From: Pseudomonas sp. ADAK18
GTDB lineage: Bacteria > Pseudomonadota > Gammaproteobacteria > Pseudomonadales > Pseudomonadaceae
Direction: 5' to 3'
Assembly (NCBI RefSeq): GCF_012935695.1
Contig: NZ_CP052859.1
Coordinates: 2,831,001 to 2,895,000, forward strand
Length of the DNA stretch: 64,000 bases
A model generated the notes under the pieces. That model ran no database searches. It was given only the letters and a program-made list of their open reading frames with translations, and was not told where the DNA came from. Below are positions 26,442 through 34,770 of the stretch, one piece after another. The translations under genes were made by a program, and so were the position numbers. Every line of letters begins with the position of its first letter. The stretch's first letter is position 1.

Positions 26442-26449
26442 TTGTTTTT
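26442..26449 (-). promoter_or_regulatory. Crc/Hfq-type motif (AAAAACAA) upstream of benR
   Basis: On the mRNA AAAAACAA stands just before the AGAAGG ribosome site of the benR-like gene. Crc control of benR translation is established in P. putida, which makes this instance credible. Confidence 0.55.
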
Positions 26450-26572
26450 ATGAATCAGGCTTGAAACGCTGGAGCACGTCACAGGCAGGTTATCGATTCT
26501 CGGACACGATCAGCCTGGGCGCCAATACGGATTGGGTTGAGTACGATACCTCCAAGGTATTCAAATGTTCTG

Positions 26573-27331
26573 TTAACCCAGATCGCCCCCGCCCACCGGC
26601 AGCGTGACGCCGGTGATATAGGACGCCTCGTCGGACGCCAGGAACAGGATGCCCCCGACCTGCTCGTCGATCGTCCCGTAGCGCTTCATCAAGCTGCTGT
26701 CCTTCGTCTGCTCGACAATCTGCGCGTACCACTGCTGCTCTTGCTCGGTGGCAACGCTGCTATTACGCGGAATACGCCGCGCAGGGGCCTCGGTTCCTCC
26801 GGGCGCCGTGGCGTTGATACGCACCCCGCGCCCAGCCGTTTCGAAAGCCAGACACGCCGTCAACGCGTTCACGCCACCTTTGGCGGCACCATAGGGCACC
26901 CGGTTGACCCCGCGCGTGGCAATGGACGAAACGTTGACGATCACCCCGCTGCCTCGTTCCAGCATATGGGGCAGCACGCTGTGGCAACACCACAAGGTCG
27001 GAAACAACGAGCGGCGCACCTCAGCCTCGATTTCATCCGGCAAGTAATGCTCGAAAGGTTTGGCCCAAATCGTACCGCCGACGTTGTTGACCAGGATGTC
27101 CAACCGGCCAAAGTGCTGTATCGCCTCGGTCATGACGCGCTGGCAATCTTCATAACGTTCCAGGTCGGCAGTCAGGGCGAGCACCTCGGCCGGCAGTTCG
27201 TGGACCAGCTCGGAACGGTCGACAGCCACCACCTGAGCGCCTTCGAGCAGCAAGCGCTCGACCACACCACGCCCTATACCCTGCGCCGCGCCAGTGACCA
27301 GCGCGACCTTATCGTTGAATCTCATGTTCAT
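26573..27331 (-). CDS. benD: 1,2-dihydroxycyclohexa-3,5-diene-1-carboxylate dehydrogenase (BenD)
   Basis: A 252-aa short-chain dehydrogenase. It has TGAAQGIG (cofactor binding, about residue 12), NNVGGTIWAKPFEHY, catalytic SSIATRGVNRVPYGAAKGG (Ser, YxxxK) and ends TLPVGGGDLG, a pattern I recognise from BenD/XylL. The enzyme oxidises the cis-diol formed by benzoate dioxygenase to catechol with loss of CO2, reducing NAD+. ATG 27331 has GAGGT upstream; the earlier ATG at 27361 overlaps the benC stop but lacks a ribosome site. Last enzyme of the benABCD operon. Confidence 0.93.
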   Translation of the reverse strand: MNMRFNDKVALVTGAAQGIGRGVVERLLLEGAQVVAVDRSELVHELPAEVLALTADLERYEDCQRVMTEAIQHFGRLDILVNNVGGTIWAKPFEHYLPDEIEAEVRRSLFPTLWCCHSVLPHMLERGSGVIVNVSSIATRGVNRVPYGAAKGGVNALTACLAFETAGRGVRINATAPGGTEAPARRIPRNSSVATEQEQQWYAQIVEQTKDSSLMKRYGTIDEQVGGILFLASDEASYITGVTLPVGGGDLG

Positions 27332-27357
27332 GGCGACCTCGAAAACGCTTGGCTGAC

Positions 27358-28371
27358 TCATGCCACGCTGGCGGCGAATTTTTCGTAGTAGAAGTTGGCG
27401 GGAGCGATGCCCTGCTCACGCAGGTAATGACTCACGGCTTCCACCATCGGTGGCGGCCCGCACAGGTAGATGTCCACGTCACCGTCGTTCAGATGCTCGG
27501 CGCCGATATGCTGGGTAACATAGCCTTTTTGCGGCCATTGACTGTCCGGGTTCGCCACACAGGCACTGAAGGTGAAGTTGGGAATACGCTCGGCTAATGC
27601 CTTCAGGCGATCCATTTCCACCAGGTCCCCATCGTGGGTCACGCCGTAGATCAGGTGCAGTGGATGATCACTGCCCAGCTCGGCGATGGTGTCGAGCATG
27701 GCCGTGAACGGCGCCAGGCCGGTGCCTCCAGCCAGCAATAACAGGGGGCGTTTGATCGGTCGCAGATAGAAGCTGCCCAATGGGCCGGCCAGGCTCATGG
27801 GGTCGCCCACCTTGGCCAGCTCGGTGAGAAAGCGGCTCATCAGGCCACCGGAGACATTGCGGATCAGAAAGCTGACCCGGCCGTCTCTCTGAACTGAACT
27901 GAACGAGTACGCACGGCTTTGATCGCTGCCCGGCACCTGAAGGTTCACGTACTGGCCCGGCAGAAACGCCAGATCCGCCAGCGCTTCGCCCTGGAGCAGC
28001 AATGACAGCGTGCTGTCAGACAAACGCCGCACCTCCTGTATCACGCCCTGATAGGTGGATTGCCCGGTCTTGCAGACCTGCGAAGAGGCCGGGACTCGCA
28101 CCACACAATCGCCCTTGGCGCGCATCTGACAGGTCAGCACATAACCTTCGACAGCCTCCTGGGCGGTCAAGGCGTCGTCGATGTATTCCTCACCCAAGTC
28201 ATATTCACCGGATTCGGCAAAGCACTTGCAGGTACCGCAGGCGCCATCGCGGCAATCCAGTGGAATATTGATGCCTTGACGGTAGGCCGCGTCGGCCACG
28301 GTTTCGCTCGGTGTGACGTCGATAAAGCGGGTCACGCCGTCTTCAAAATTCAGTGCAATCTTGTGGCTCAT
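27358..28371 (-). CDS. benC: Benzoate 1,2-dioxygenase electron transfer component (BenC)
   Basis: A 337-aa reductase. The N-terminal plant-type [2Fe-2S] domain shows C40, C45, C48 (CRDGACGTCKC) and C81; then a ferredoxin-reductase domain with FAD motif RAYSFSS and NADH motif GGTGLAPF, and C-terminal CGPPPMVEAV. It passes electrons from NADH to the BenAB oxygenase. The ATG at 28371 is spaced from GAGGT and gives the family start MSHKIALNFEDG; a longer frame to 28407 overlaps benB without family support. Located between benB and benD. Confidence 0.93.
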   Translation of the reverse strand: MSHKIALNFEDGVTRFIDVTPSETVADAAYRQGINIPLDCRDGACGTCKCFAESGEYDLGEEYIDDALTAQEAVEGYVLTCQMRAKGDCVVRVPASSQVCKTGQSTYQGVIQEVRRLSDSTLSLLLQGEALADLAFLPGQYVNLQVPGSDQSRAYSFSSVQRDGRVSFLIRNVSGGLMSRFLTELAKVGDPMSLAGPLGSFYLRPIKRPLLLLAGGTGLAPFTAMLDTIAELGSDHPLHLIYGVTHDGDLVEMDRLKALAERIPNFTFSACVANPDSQWPQKGYVTQHIGAEHLNDGDVDIYLCGPPPMVEAVSHYLREQGIAPANFYYEKFAASVA

Positions 28372-28403
28372 GGCATACCTCGCATGACCGTGTTCAACCC
28401 GGT

Positions 28404-28892
28404 TCACAAGTGATAGATATCGATGACCTGACGGACATAATCGTTTTTCAGCACGACTTTCTTGGCCTTGATCAGCGGCTGCTCCCCGCGTGTATCCAGG
28501 GTGTAGAAGCTGGTGCCGAAATAGCTGTCGACGGTCTTGTAGCGAAAGCTCAGGGTGTGCCAGTTAAACCGTACCAGGCACTGGTCTGCGCTCTGCTCGA
28601 TGATCTCGATATTGCTCAGGTTATGAGAGGTGCGGGTGTCCGGAATACTCGCACTGGAACGCTCGGTCTTGATCCGGAAAACACGGTCTTCCAGCCCTTC
28701 GCGGCTGCCGTACCAGATCAGCGAAATCTCGCTTTGCGGGTTCTCGGTCAGCTCGTCATCGTCATCCCAGGCCGGCATCCAGAACGTGGCATCGACGGCG
28801 TACAACTCAAGCCATGGGTCCCATTGCTTGTCGTCGAGGTAACGGGCTTCGCGAAACAGGAAGTCGCGGACGCTGTCGTAAGCGATACTCAT
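28404..28892 (-). CDS. benB: Benzoate 1,2-dioxygenase small (beta) subunit (BenB)
   Basis: A 162-aa ring-hydroxylating dioxygenase beta subunit (SnoaL/NTF2-like fold). [16 protein letters not shown] and [20 protein letters not shown], together with a C-terminal [19 protein letters not shown], match BenB/XylY. It is structural, packing in the alpha3beta3 oxygenase. Its start overlaps the end of benA by 4 bp, indicating translational coupling. Length equals the family. Confidence 0.93.
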   Translation of the reverse strand: MSIAYDSVRDFLFREARYLDDKQWDPWLELYAVDATFWMPAWDDDDELTENPQSEISLIWYGSREGLEDRVFRIKTERSSASIPDTRTSHNLSNIEIIEQSADQCLVRFNWHTLSFRYKTVDSYFGTSFYTLDTRGEQPLIKAKKVVLKNDYVRQVIDIYHL

Positions 28893-30253
28893 GGGAGCTC
28901 CCGCGCGGGAATCTTGCCCGTCTGCTCGGTGGCCACGGCTTGCCGCAGGGTGTCCTGCCAGTACTTATGCTGCTGGACGAACAGGCCTTCGTCCTCGGTA
29001 CGAACACCGCTGAGCAACGGGTGCAGGTCAATCTCCACGGCGGCGTCATCCGGGCCTTCGACCCAGTGCTCTGCGCCCCGTGACATATCGTTCCAGGCCG
29101 TCGCGTTGCCTTGATAGCCAACCTGGCAAGAGCGGAACTCCTCCAGATCATCAGGCGTTGCCATGCCGCTGACGTTGAAAAAATCCTCGTACTGACGAAT
29201 GCGCCGGGCCCGGGCTTCTGCGCTTTCGCCTACCGGTGCGATGCAGTAGATGGTGATCTCGGTCTGGTTGACCGAAATGGGCCTGGCAATACGAATCTGC
29301 GAACTGAACTGGTCCATCAGGTAGACGTTGGGGTACAGGCAAAGATTGCGTGAGTTACCGATCATCCAGTCAGCACGCGCCTGGCCAAAATCACTGACCA
29401 ACTGGTCACGGCGTTCATACAGAGGACGATCCTCAGGGTTGGCCCAGCGCGTCCACAGCAACATGTGCCCTTTGTCGAACGAGTAGAACCCTCCTCCGCT
29501 TTTGGCCCAGCCCCCGGCACTCATGGTCGGATTGCTGTCACCGCGCTGGCGCTCCTTGCGCTGGTTCTGCGTCGCGGCATAGTTCCAATGCACGGAGCTG
29601 ACGTGGTAGCCGTCGGCACCGTTTTCAGCAGTCAGTTTCCAGTTGCCTTCGTAGATATAACTGGACGAGCCACGCAGCACTTCCAGGCCATCGGAGGATT
29701 GATCAACAATCATGTCGATGATCTTCGCCGACTCGCCCAGGTGCTCGACCAAAGGCACCACATCCGGGTTCAGGCTGCCAAACAGGAACCCACGGTAGGA
29801 CTCGAACCGGGCCACCTTGGTCAGATCATGGGAGCCCTCGCAGTTAAAACTCTCGGGGTAGCCGGCGTTGCTCGGGTCCTTGACCTTGAGCAACTTGCCG
29901 GAATTGTTGAAGGTCCAGCCGTGGAAAGGACATGTGTAAGAAGCCTTGTTGCCGTGCTTGTGCCGGCAAAGCATCGCACCACGGTGACTGCAGGCATTGA
30001 GAAAGGCATTGAGCACACCCTCTTTGTTGCGCGCGATGAAGATCGGCTGGCGTCCCATCTGCAGGGTGATGTAATCGTTGTTTTGCGGGATCTGGCTTTC
30101 GTGGGCCAGGTAGAGCCAGTTGCCTTCGAAGATGTGCTTCATCTCGAGGTCGAACAGGCGGGGGTCGGTAAACATCTCGCGCTTGCAGCGATAGATGCCT
30201 GCTTCACGGTTTTCTTCGAGCAAGGAATTGAGATACTCGACGCCGATGGACAT
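28889..30253 (-). CDS. benA: Benzoate 1,2-dioxygenase large (alpha) subunit (BenA)
   Basis: A 454-aa Rieske non-heme iron oxygenase alpha subunit. Rieske ligands are C88/H90 (ACSHRG) and C108/H111 (CPFHGW); the catalytic iron site is D214-x2-H217-x4-H222 in [38 protein letters not shown] and [14 protein letters not shown] resemble BenA/XylX closely. It adds O2 to benzoate to give the 1,2-cis-diol acid. ATG 30253 has GGAGG 7 bases upstream; an upstream ATG at 30268 overlaps that site. First gene of benABCD; substituted benzoates (toluate) cannot be excluded. No catechol genes or benK/benE transporter are in the window. Confidence 0.92.
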   Translation of the reverse strand: MSIGVEYLNSLLEENREAGIYRCKREMFTDPRLFDLEMKHIFEGNWLYLAHESQIPQNNDYITLQMGRQPIFIARNKEGVLNAFLNACSHRGAMLCRHKHGNKASYTCPFHGWTFNNSGKLLKVKDPSNAGYPESFNCEGSHDLTKVARFESYRGFLFGSLNPDVVPLVEHLGESAKIIDMIVDQSSDGLEVLRGSSSYIYEGNWKLTAENGADGYHVSSVHWNYAATQNQRKERQRGDSNPTMSAGGWAKSGGGFYSFDKGHMLLWTRWANPEDRPLYERRDQLVSDFGQARADWMIGNSRNLCLYPNVYLMDQFSSQIRIARPISVNQTEITIYCIAPVGESAEARARRIRQYEDFFNVSGMATPDDLEEFRSCQVGYQGNATAWNDMSRGAEHWVEGPDDAAVEIDLHPLLSGVRTEDEGLFVQQHKYWQDTLRQAVATEQTGKIPARELP

Positions 30254-30267
30254 GGTCAGAGCCTCCA

Positions 30268-30278
30268 TTGTTTTTATT
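30268..30278 (-). promoter_or_regulatory. Crc/Hfq-type tandem motif before benA
   Basis: mRNA AATAAAAACAA contains two overlapping AAnAAnAA matches (AATAAAAA, AAAAACAA) immediately before the GGAGG ribosome site. Repression of benA translation by Crc is established in P. putida, so function here is likely. Confidence 0.6.
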
Positions 30279-30359
30279 GGGCTGCTCCAGTTTCATCGGT
30301 TGGCGGGGTCTTCAATATCCGTTGCGTGCAGACTGTTATCCGGTTTTTGCACAAAGGCG

Positions 30360-30370
30360 ACCCTTCAGGT
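30360..30370. repeat. Left 11-bp target site duplication (ACCCTTCAGGT)
   Basis: Direct repeat identical to 30582-30592, bordering the element at 30371-30581. Removing the element and one copy restores a perfect 12-bp hairpin, ACAAAGGCGACC-CTTCA-GGTCGCCTTTGT. Confidence 0.85.
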
Positions 30371-30581
30371 TAATGCCAGTCAGTTAAGGAATGGAGATCC
30401 AACAACCGAAGCAGATCCAGTGTGGGAGCTGTCGAGCCCCAGCGAGGCTGCGATGGCGTCGGCACCGTCAACATTGATGCTGCCTGACCCACCGCTATCG
30501 CAGCCTCGCTGGGGCTCGACAACTCCCACCTTTGATCTTCTCTGTCTTGAGGCTCTGTGTTCGCTTAACTGATCGGCATTA
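30371..30581 (+). mobile_element. 211-bp MITE-like element with internal REPIN
   Basis: Begins TAATGCCAGTCAGTTAAG and ends with the near-perfect inverted CTTAACTGATCGGCATTA (18 bp, two mismatches), flanked by an 11-bp direct repeat. Inside is a REP doublet: arms 30422-30454 and 30497-30529 (33 bp each, one mismatch) starting GTGGGAG and enclosing a spacer. No coding capacity for a transposase, so non-autonomous. A same-length copy lies inverted at 63556-63766 and a degenerate one at 13987-14183. It may belong to the MITE-like repeat families reported in P. fluorescens genomes (recalled, not checked). Confidence 0.88.
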
Positions 30582-30592
30582 ACCCTTCAGGT
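30582..30592. repeat. Right 11-bp target site duplication (ACCCTTCAGGT)
   Basis: Second copy of the target duplication. The following GTCGCCTTTGT part completes the interrupted hairpin stem begun left of the element. The remaining ~80 bp to 30671 shows no gene. Confidence 0.85.
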
Positions 30593-30671
30593 CGCCTTTG
30601 TTTCAATAATGAACTGTTTCAAAAAGTCGCTGCCGTCAGTCATCACTTAGGGCAGCAGTAAGGTGTCAGAC

Positions 30672-31616
30672 TCAAAGAACAACCACGGTTTTACCTCGCG
30701 CACCACCTGCCCGGTTTTCTGCCAGTGCGGCAGGCACTTGCGCCAGGGTGATTTGTCGCTCGACAGGAATCGATAGCTCGCCGGCCACGGCAGTCCTCAC
30801 TAACAGATCCAGGTCGGCTGAGGTTGCCTTAACTTCAAAATTACCTCCCTTGATCCCACGCGCCAGAAGCTCGTCTGCTCGAGCTGACCACACCGTGCTC
30901 AGGGCCACACCCCCGTTCTTTACAAGCGAGGCATGGAGAGCAAACCCGGCAGCATCGCTGACGAGGTCCACCAGCGCGTCGATACCTTCCGGGTAGTGAG
31001 TGCCGATCCACTCGTCGATGGGGGTGGCATGATAATCGAGTGTTTTCACCGCGCCCAGCACGCGCATCCGTTCGGCAGCTAACCCCGAAGCCGTTGCGAT
31101 GACGCGTAGTTCGTTCATGGTTACCAACTGCGTCAAAAACGAACCGACGCCCCCCGTCGCCCCCACAATCAACACGGTGCTGCCAGGTGCCAGATCAAGC
31201 CGCTGACTGAGCTGTAGGGCCGTGATGCCTGCGGTAGGCAGTGCTGCCGCCAACGTGGCGGGCAGTGTCTGCGGATAACGGCTCAGGACAGCGTTTTGAT
31301 CGATCACCGCATAGTCGGCATAGCTGCCCTGACCTGCACGCCCGAAGAGGAACTGCCCCAGCACCCGGTCACCCGGTTTGAAACGCTGGACATCTGCTCC
31401 GATAGCTTCAACGACGCCTGCGCCATCAACACCGAGTATCAAGGGAAAGAGGTGGGGGATTTTTCCCTTGAGGATGCCGTCGCCCACTCTCCAATCGAAT
31501 GGGTTAAGCCCGCTGGCCTGAAGTTTTACGAGTATCTGTCCGGCCTCTGGAACGGGACGCACCAGGTCCATGAGGACTGGAGCGGTTCCAAACGCATTGA
31601 CGGCGACTGCTTTCAT
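30672..31616 (-). CDS. NADP-dependent quinone-oxidoreductase-like protein (MDR superfamily)
   Basis: A 314-aa zinc-free medium-chain dehydrogenase/reductase. The GroES-like start (MKAVAVNAFGTAPVLMDLVR, LQASGLNPFDWRVGDG) is followed by a Rossmann domain with VGATGGVGSFLTQL (about 150). The catalytic zinc cysteines of alcohol dehydrogenases are absent, as in quinone/enone reductases. It diverges from a LysR gene 110 bp away, a usual arrangement for stress-inducible reductases of this type. Role inferred: reduction of a quinone or enone using NADPH. Confidence 0.88.
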   Translation of the reverse strand: MKAVAVNAFGTAPVLMDLVRPVPEAGQILVKLQASGLNPFDWRVGDGILKGKIPHLFPLILGVDGAGVVEAIGADVQRFKPGDRVLGQFLFGRAGQGSYADYAVIDQNAVLSRYPQTLPATLAAALPTAGITALQLSQRLDLAPGSTVLIVGATGGVGSFLTQLVTMNELRVIATASGLAAERMRVLGAVKTLDYHATPIDEWIGTHYPEGIDALVDLVSDAAGFALHASLVKNGGVALSTVWSARADELLARGIKGGNFEVKATSADLDLLVRTAVAGELSIPVERQITLAQVPAALAENRAGGARGKTVVVL

Positions 31617-31726
31617 GATTGATCCCCTGGGGAGTGAAATCTGAGAGAGCCACAGCCTAATAAAAAGACAATACTTGGTAAACTCACTAGAATCGGACTA
31701 ACCGTTACTCAATATCGGACAATAAG

Positions 31727-32659
31727 ATGTCAGGACCCGCCGTACTGCAGGATCTGAACGACCTCTACCTTTTCTCGATGGTGGCGGAACATGGCGGTTT
31801 CTCGGCGGCGGAACGTGCGCTGGGAATACCCAAATCCCGACTCAGCGCCCGGGTGGCGATACTTGAGCAACGACTGGGTGTTCGCCTGTTCCAGCGCACT
31901 ACACGACAGGTCTCGCTGACTGACATCGGTGCGCGTTTTCTGTCCCATTGCAAGGCCTCGATTACCGAAGCGCTGGCGGCGCAAGAAGTCATCGACATGG
32001 CGAGCGCGGCACCCCGCGGGCTGGTACGCATCAGTTGCCCGATCCTCGCCACGCAAGTCTTTATCGCACCGTGTTTACCGCAGTTCATGCTGGCCTACCC
32101 ACAAGTGCGGGTACAGGTGATGGCGACTGATCGCCCTGTGGATCTGCTGACCGAATCCATCGACATCGCGATACGCTTGCGCCAGCCAGGTCATATGGAC
32201 AGCGAGCTGGTGACCAAGCCTCTGGGGATTAGCCGGCGCATTCTGGTCGCAAGCCCGGACTATCTGAAACGCCTGCCAGCGCTGTCCCATCCGGACGACC
32301 TGGCACTGACATCAACCCTCTGCTTTGAACTAAAAGACGATATACAGGAGTGGGAGTTGGTCGGCCCTGACCAGGAGCGTGCTGTGGTCCGGCATCAGCC
32401 GGTATTGATGAGTGGCGACCACGAGACACTGCTGCAAGCAGCAGTGCAAGGCCTGGGCGTCGCGATGTTGCCAGACGTCGCGTGCTTTCGGGCACTGGCT
32501 CAGGGTCAACTGGAAGTGGTTCTGCCAGGGTGGGGAGCGCCTGAACTGGTGCTCCATCTGGTGTTCCTGACACGTCGAGGCATGTTGCCCTCGGTCAGGG
32601 CGCTGATCGATTACCTCTCTGAAAACATTCCGCAGTTGGGAATGGCGCCGAGCGAATAA
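31727..32659 (+). CDS. LysR-family transcriptional regulator
   Basis: A 310-aa LysR regulator with N-terminal HTH (LYLFSMVAEHGGFSAAERAL, then GIPKSRLSARVAILEQRL) and a CrgA/AaeR-like effector domain (PRGLVRISCPILATQVFIAP). The promoter-proximal ATCGGAC sequence occurs twice (near 31692 and 31714), possibly part of its operator. Divergent from the quinone-oxidoreductase-like gene, which is its likely target. ATG 31727 with an AATAAG context; no strong ribosome site. Confidence 0.88.
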   Translation: MSGPAVLQDLNDLYLFSMVAEHGGFSAAERALGIPKSRLSARVAILEQRLGVRLFQRTTRQVSLTDIGARFLSHCKASITEALAAQEVIDMASAAPRGLVRISCPILATQVFIAPCLPQFMLAYPQVRVQVMATDRPVDLLTESIDIAIRLRQPGHMDSELVTKPLGISRRILVASPDYLKRLPALSHPDDLALTSTLCFELKDDIQEWELVGPDQERAVVRHQPVLMSGDHETLLQAAVQGLGVAMLPDVACFRALAQGQLEVVLPGWGAPELVLHLVFLTRRGMLPSVRALIDYLSENIPQLGMAPSE

Positions 32660-32711
32660 CCTGAGACGTCTACGCCCTGGCAGGCAGTGCTGACGCCGAG
32701 GGTGGAAACTC

Positions 32712-33821
32712 TCATTCTGTCGCGCCTGGAGTGAACTCCCCAAGCGCGGGAACCTTGCCTTGCGAATCAGGCAACCCCAGAGAGAACTTGACCGGAAAAC
32801 GCACGGCGATGGTGCCTTCCTTCGCAAATTCACGAAGGGTGCCGCGTGATTGCACGTGAGCATCACCAAACAGCTCATTCGCGCCGAGCAGCGGTGAGAA
32901 CGGCAAATCAACATCCGCGAAGTACTGGGTCCACTGAGCGAGCGGTTTGCTCAAGAAAATCTGTTTGAGCAGTTGATTGACCTCAAGCTTGCACGCCAAG
33001 CGGCCCATCCGGGTTGAAAATCGTGGGTCCTTGAGCAGAGGAAATACCTCGCCGAGGCAATCACACAGATTGACCCAGAACTTGTTTTCGAGAATGCCCA
33101 ACGCCAGATGACGACCGTCCTGAGTCTCGAAAATGTCATTCTCCGGCATCACCAGAGGCGACATCACCGGGTTGTTCTCAAAGCTCCTGGCCAGCCAGGC
33201 GGTGGGCGCCGTCCATGAAAGAATGCTGTCGTGAATCGACACGTCCAAATGCTGACCGTAGCCGTTTTGCCGCGCACTCATGATCGCGACCACCAACGAC
33301 AATGCCGCGTAGCTGGAAGCGGCATAGTCCGACACCCGCACGCCTGGGCGTGCCACCTTGCTCTCGACCTGCACCGGCGCCGCCCAGTACCCGGCCATCG
33401 CGAGGTAGTTTAGGTCGTGACCGGCGTTGTCCGCGTAGGGCCCTGTCTGGCCAAAGCCCGAGATGGAGCACATGACAATCGCGGGGTTGACCTTGACCAG
33501 GTCGTCATAACCCAACCCGAAACTGTTCATCACCCCAGGGCGGAACCCTTCAACCACCGCATCACAGCCACGCACCAGTTCAAGGAAGGCTTCGCGGTCT
33601 GCGCTGTCACGGAGGTCCAGCGCAACCGAACGCTTGTCGCGATTGAATTGGGCAAAGACCGCGCTGCCCAATTCGCGGGACGGGTCACCGCTACCACGGC
33701 GCTCCACCTTGATGACGTCGGCCCCCAGTTGCAGCAGTAACGAGGTCGCATGCGGACCCGGCAGCAACTGACTGGCGTCGATAATTTTCACGTCTTTGAG
33801 ACAGGACCACTCTGGTTTCAT
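32712..33821 (-). CDS. CaiB/BaiF-family (class III) CoA transferase
   Basis: A 369-aa CoA transferase moving CoA between carboxylic acids. VKIIDASQLLPGPHATSLLL and LGADVIKVERRGSGDP at the N-terminus and the catalytic Asp (about D136 in NAGHDLNYLAMAG) mark the family. ATG 33821 is spaced from GAGGA; the ATG two codons earlier sits on it. A pair of DUF202 genes lies directly upstream on the same strand (10 bp), so one transcript is possible. In context with the nearby acyl-CoA ligase and dehydrogenase it could activate an aliphatic acid; donor and acceptor are unknown. Confidence 0.9.
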   Translation of the reverse strand: MKPEWSCLKDVKIIDASQLLPGPHATSLLLQLGADVIKVERRGSGDPSRELGSAVFAQFNRDKRSVALDLRDSADREAFLELVRGCDAVVEGFRPGVMNSFGLGYDDLVKVNPAIVMCSISGFGQTGPYADNAGHDLNYLAMAGYWAAPVQVESKVARPGVRVSDYAASSYAALSLVVAIMSARQNGYGQHLDVSIHDSILSWTAPTAWLARSFENNPVMSPLVMPENDIFETQDGRHLALGILENKFWVNLCDCLGEVFPLLKDPRFSTRMGRLACKLEVNQLLKQIFLSKPLAQWTQYFADVDLPFSPLLGANELFGDAHVQSRGTLREFAKEGTIAVRFPVKFSLGLPDSQGKVPALGEFTPGATE

Positions 33822-33830
33822 TTCCATTCC

Positions 33831-34145
33831 TCACAATGACCACAACAGCACTGCCATGAGGGCAGCCAACGTTATCGATGAAACGTAGAGACTCAGCAGC
33901 ACTATCCTCAGTGGGCTTGCTGCCGCTTCGGCAGACAGCAACGCGGCACGATGACTGTCGTAACGACGTCGTTGACCCAGCGTCATGACCATCGCCAGCA
34001 AAGCCGCCTGTGACGAAATAAACAGGGCAAATGCGGGATGGTGGGAGAAGCAGCGCACCGCCAGTACCGCCACCAGGAACACTGAAAACTGCGTACGGCG
34101 CCAAGCAAGCACCGTGCGCTCCGCTTGCAGTCCGGCATCGCTCAA
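33831..34145 (-). CDS. DUF202 (YidH-type) small membrane protein
   Basis: A 104-aa membrane protein with three hydrophobic segments and the DUF202 start DAGLQAERTVLAWRRTQFSV. The probable start is TTG at 34145, since the only upstream in-frame starts would add unrelated sequence; the first codons overlap the stop of the next DUF202 gene as TTGA. Function of the family is unknown. The CoA-transferase gene follows 10 bp downstream. Confidence 0.72.
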   Translation of the reverse strand: MSDAGLQAERTVLAWRRTQFSVFLVAVLAVRCFSHHPAFALFISSQAALLAMVMTLGQRRRYDSHRAALLSAEAAASPLRIVLLSLYVSSITLAALMAVLLWSL

Positions 34146-34522
34146 ACACGCCCCCAGCACAGCGTAAAGACAACCACCGTCACACCCGCACAGCACACGG
34201 ACAGCACCGGAACCAGCGACGACATCGGCAACTCGGCGCCACACCGCAATGCTCGCTCCACACCCAGCCAACGCCAAAATGCCCCGACACTGACCAGCAG
34301 GCTCAGGCTTAACAGCAGGCTGACCAGCAACACTTTGCCGCTCTCACTCAGCACGGATGAGGCGAACGCCTCGACAGCAGCACCACCGGCAAGCAGCGCC
34401 AGTGCCGTACGAATCCAGGCAAGAAATGTTCTTTCATTGGCCAACGTGAAACGCGGATCAGGTGCTTGTCCTTCACCTAACACGTAACGGTTCAGGTTGA
34501 ATCTGAAATTTGATGATTTCAC
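34142..34522 (-). CDS. DUF202 (YidH-type) membrane protein
   Basis: A 126-aa protein with PDPRFTLANERTFLAWIRTA, the DUF202 signature, and three membrane segments. GTG at 34522 is the most likely start (CGGA upstream); a longer frame to 34717 carries no family-like sequence. Tandem DUF202 pairs like this one (YidH plus YidG-like) are common, and the 4-bp overlap suggests that they are made together. Diverges from the LysR gene at 34771. Confidence 0.78.
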   Translation of the reverse strand: MKSSNFRFNLNRYVLGEGQAPDPRFTLANERTFLAWIRTALALLAGGAAVEAFASSVLSESGKVLLVSLLLSLSLLVSVGAFWRWLGVERALRCGAELPMSSLVPVLSVCCAGVTVVVFTLCWGRV

Positions 34523-34734
34523 TCCGAGCGCACCCTTGTATTCATAACGCCGACTTTTTGGATGCCGCACCGTGGCAAACCTGCAGCTCAATCCCGTGCG
34601 TACTGAAGAGCACATTCTCCAGACCATGCTGTGACCGGCTGACGCCGATCTGTCGCATGAATGAGTAGTCTCAATGCCCGGTTTGGTGATACTAAGAAGC
34701 CGGCTTTTTTTAAACAAATATCAACTTTCAATAC

Positions 34735-34754
34735 ATGCCATAACGCTTTGGCAT
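34735..34754. promoter_or_regulatory. Palindrome ATGCCA-N8-TGGCAT, LysR-type operator candidate
   Basis: A perfect 6-bp inverted repeat just before the LysR start at 34771, in the divergent region with the DUF202 pair. LysR autoregulatory sites often have this form. The rest of 34523-34734 shows only an AT-rich stretch and the short palindrome AAGCCGGCTT with a T-run at about 34707. Confidence 0.4.
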
Positions 34755-34770
34755 GGCCAGAGAATCGTCC

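Noticed and set aside
34700..34720. AAGCCGGCTTTTTTT as a rho-independent terminator
   Set aside because: The stem is a short palindrome without a proper loop, and no + strand gene ends upstream.
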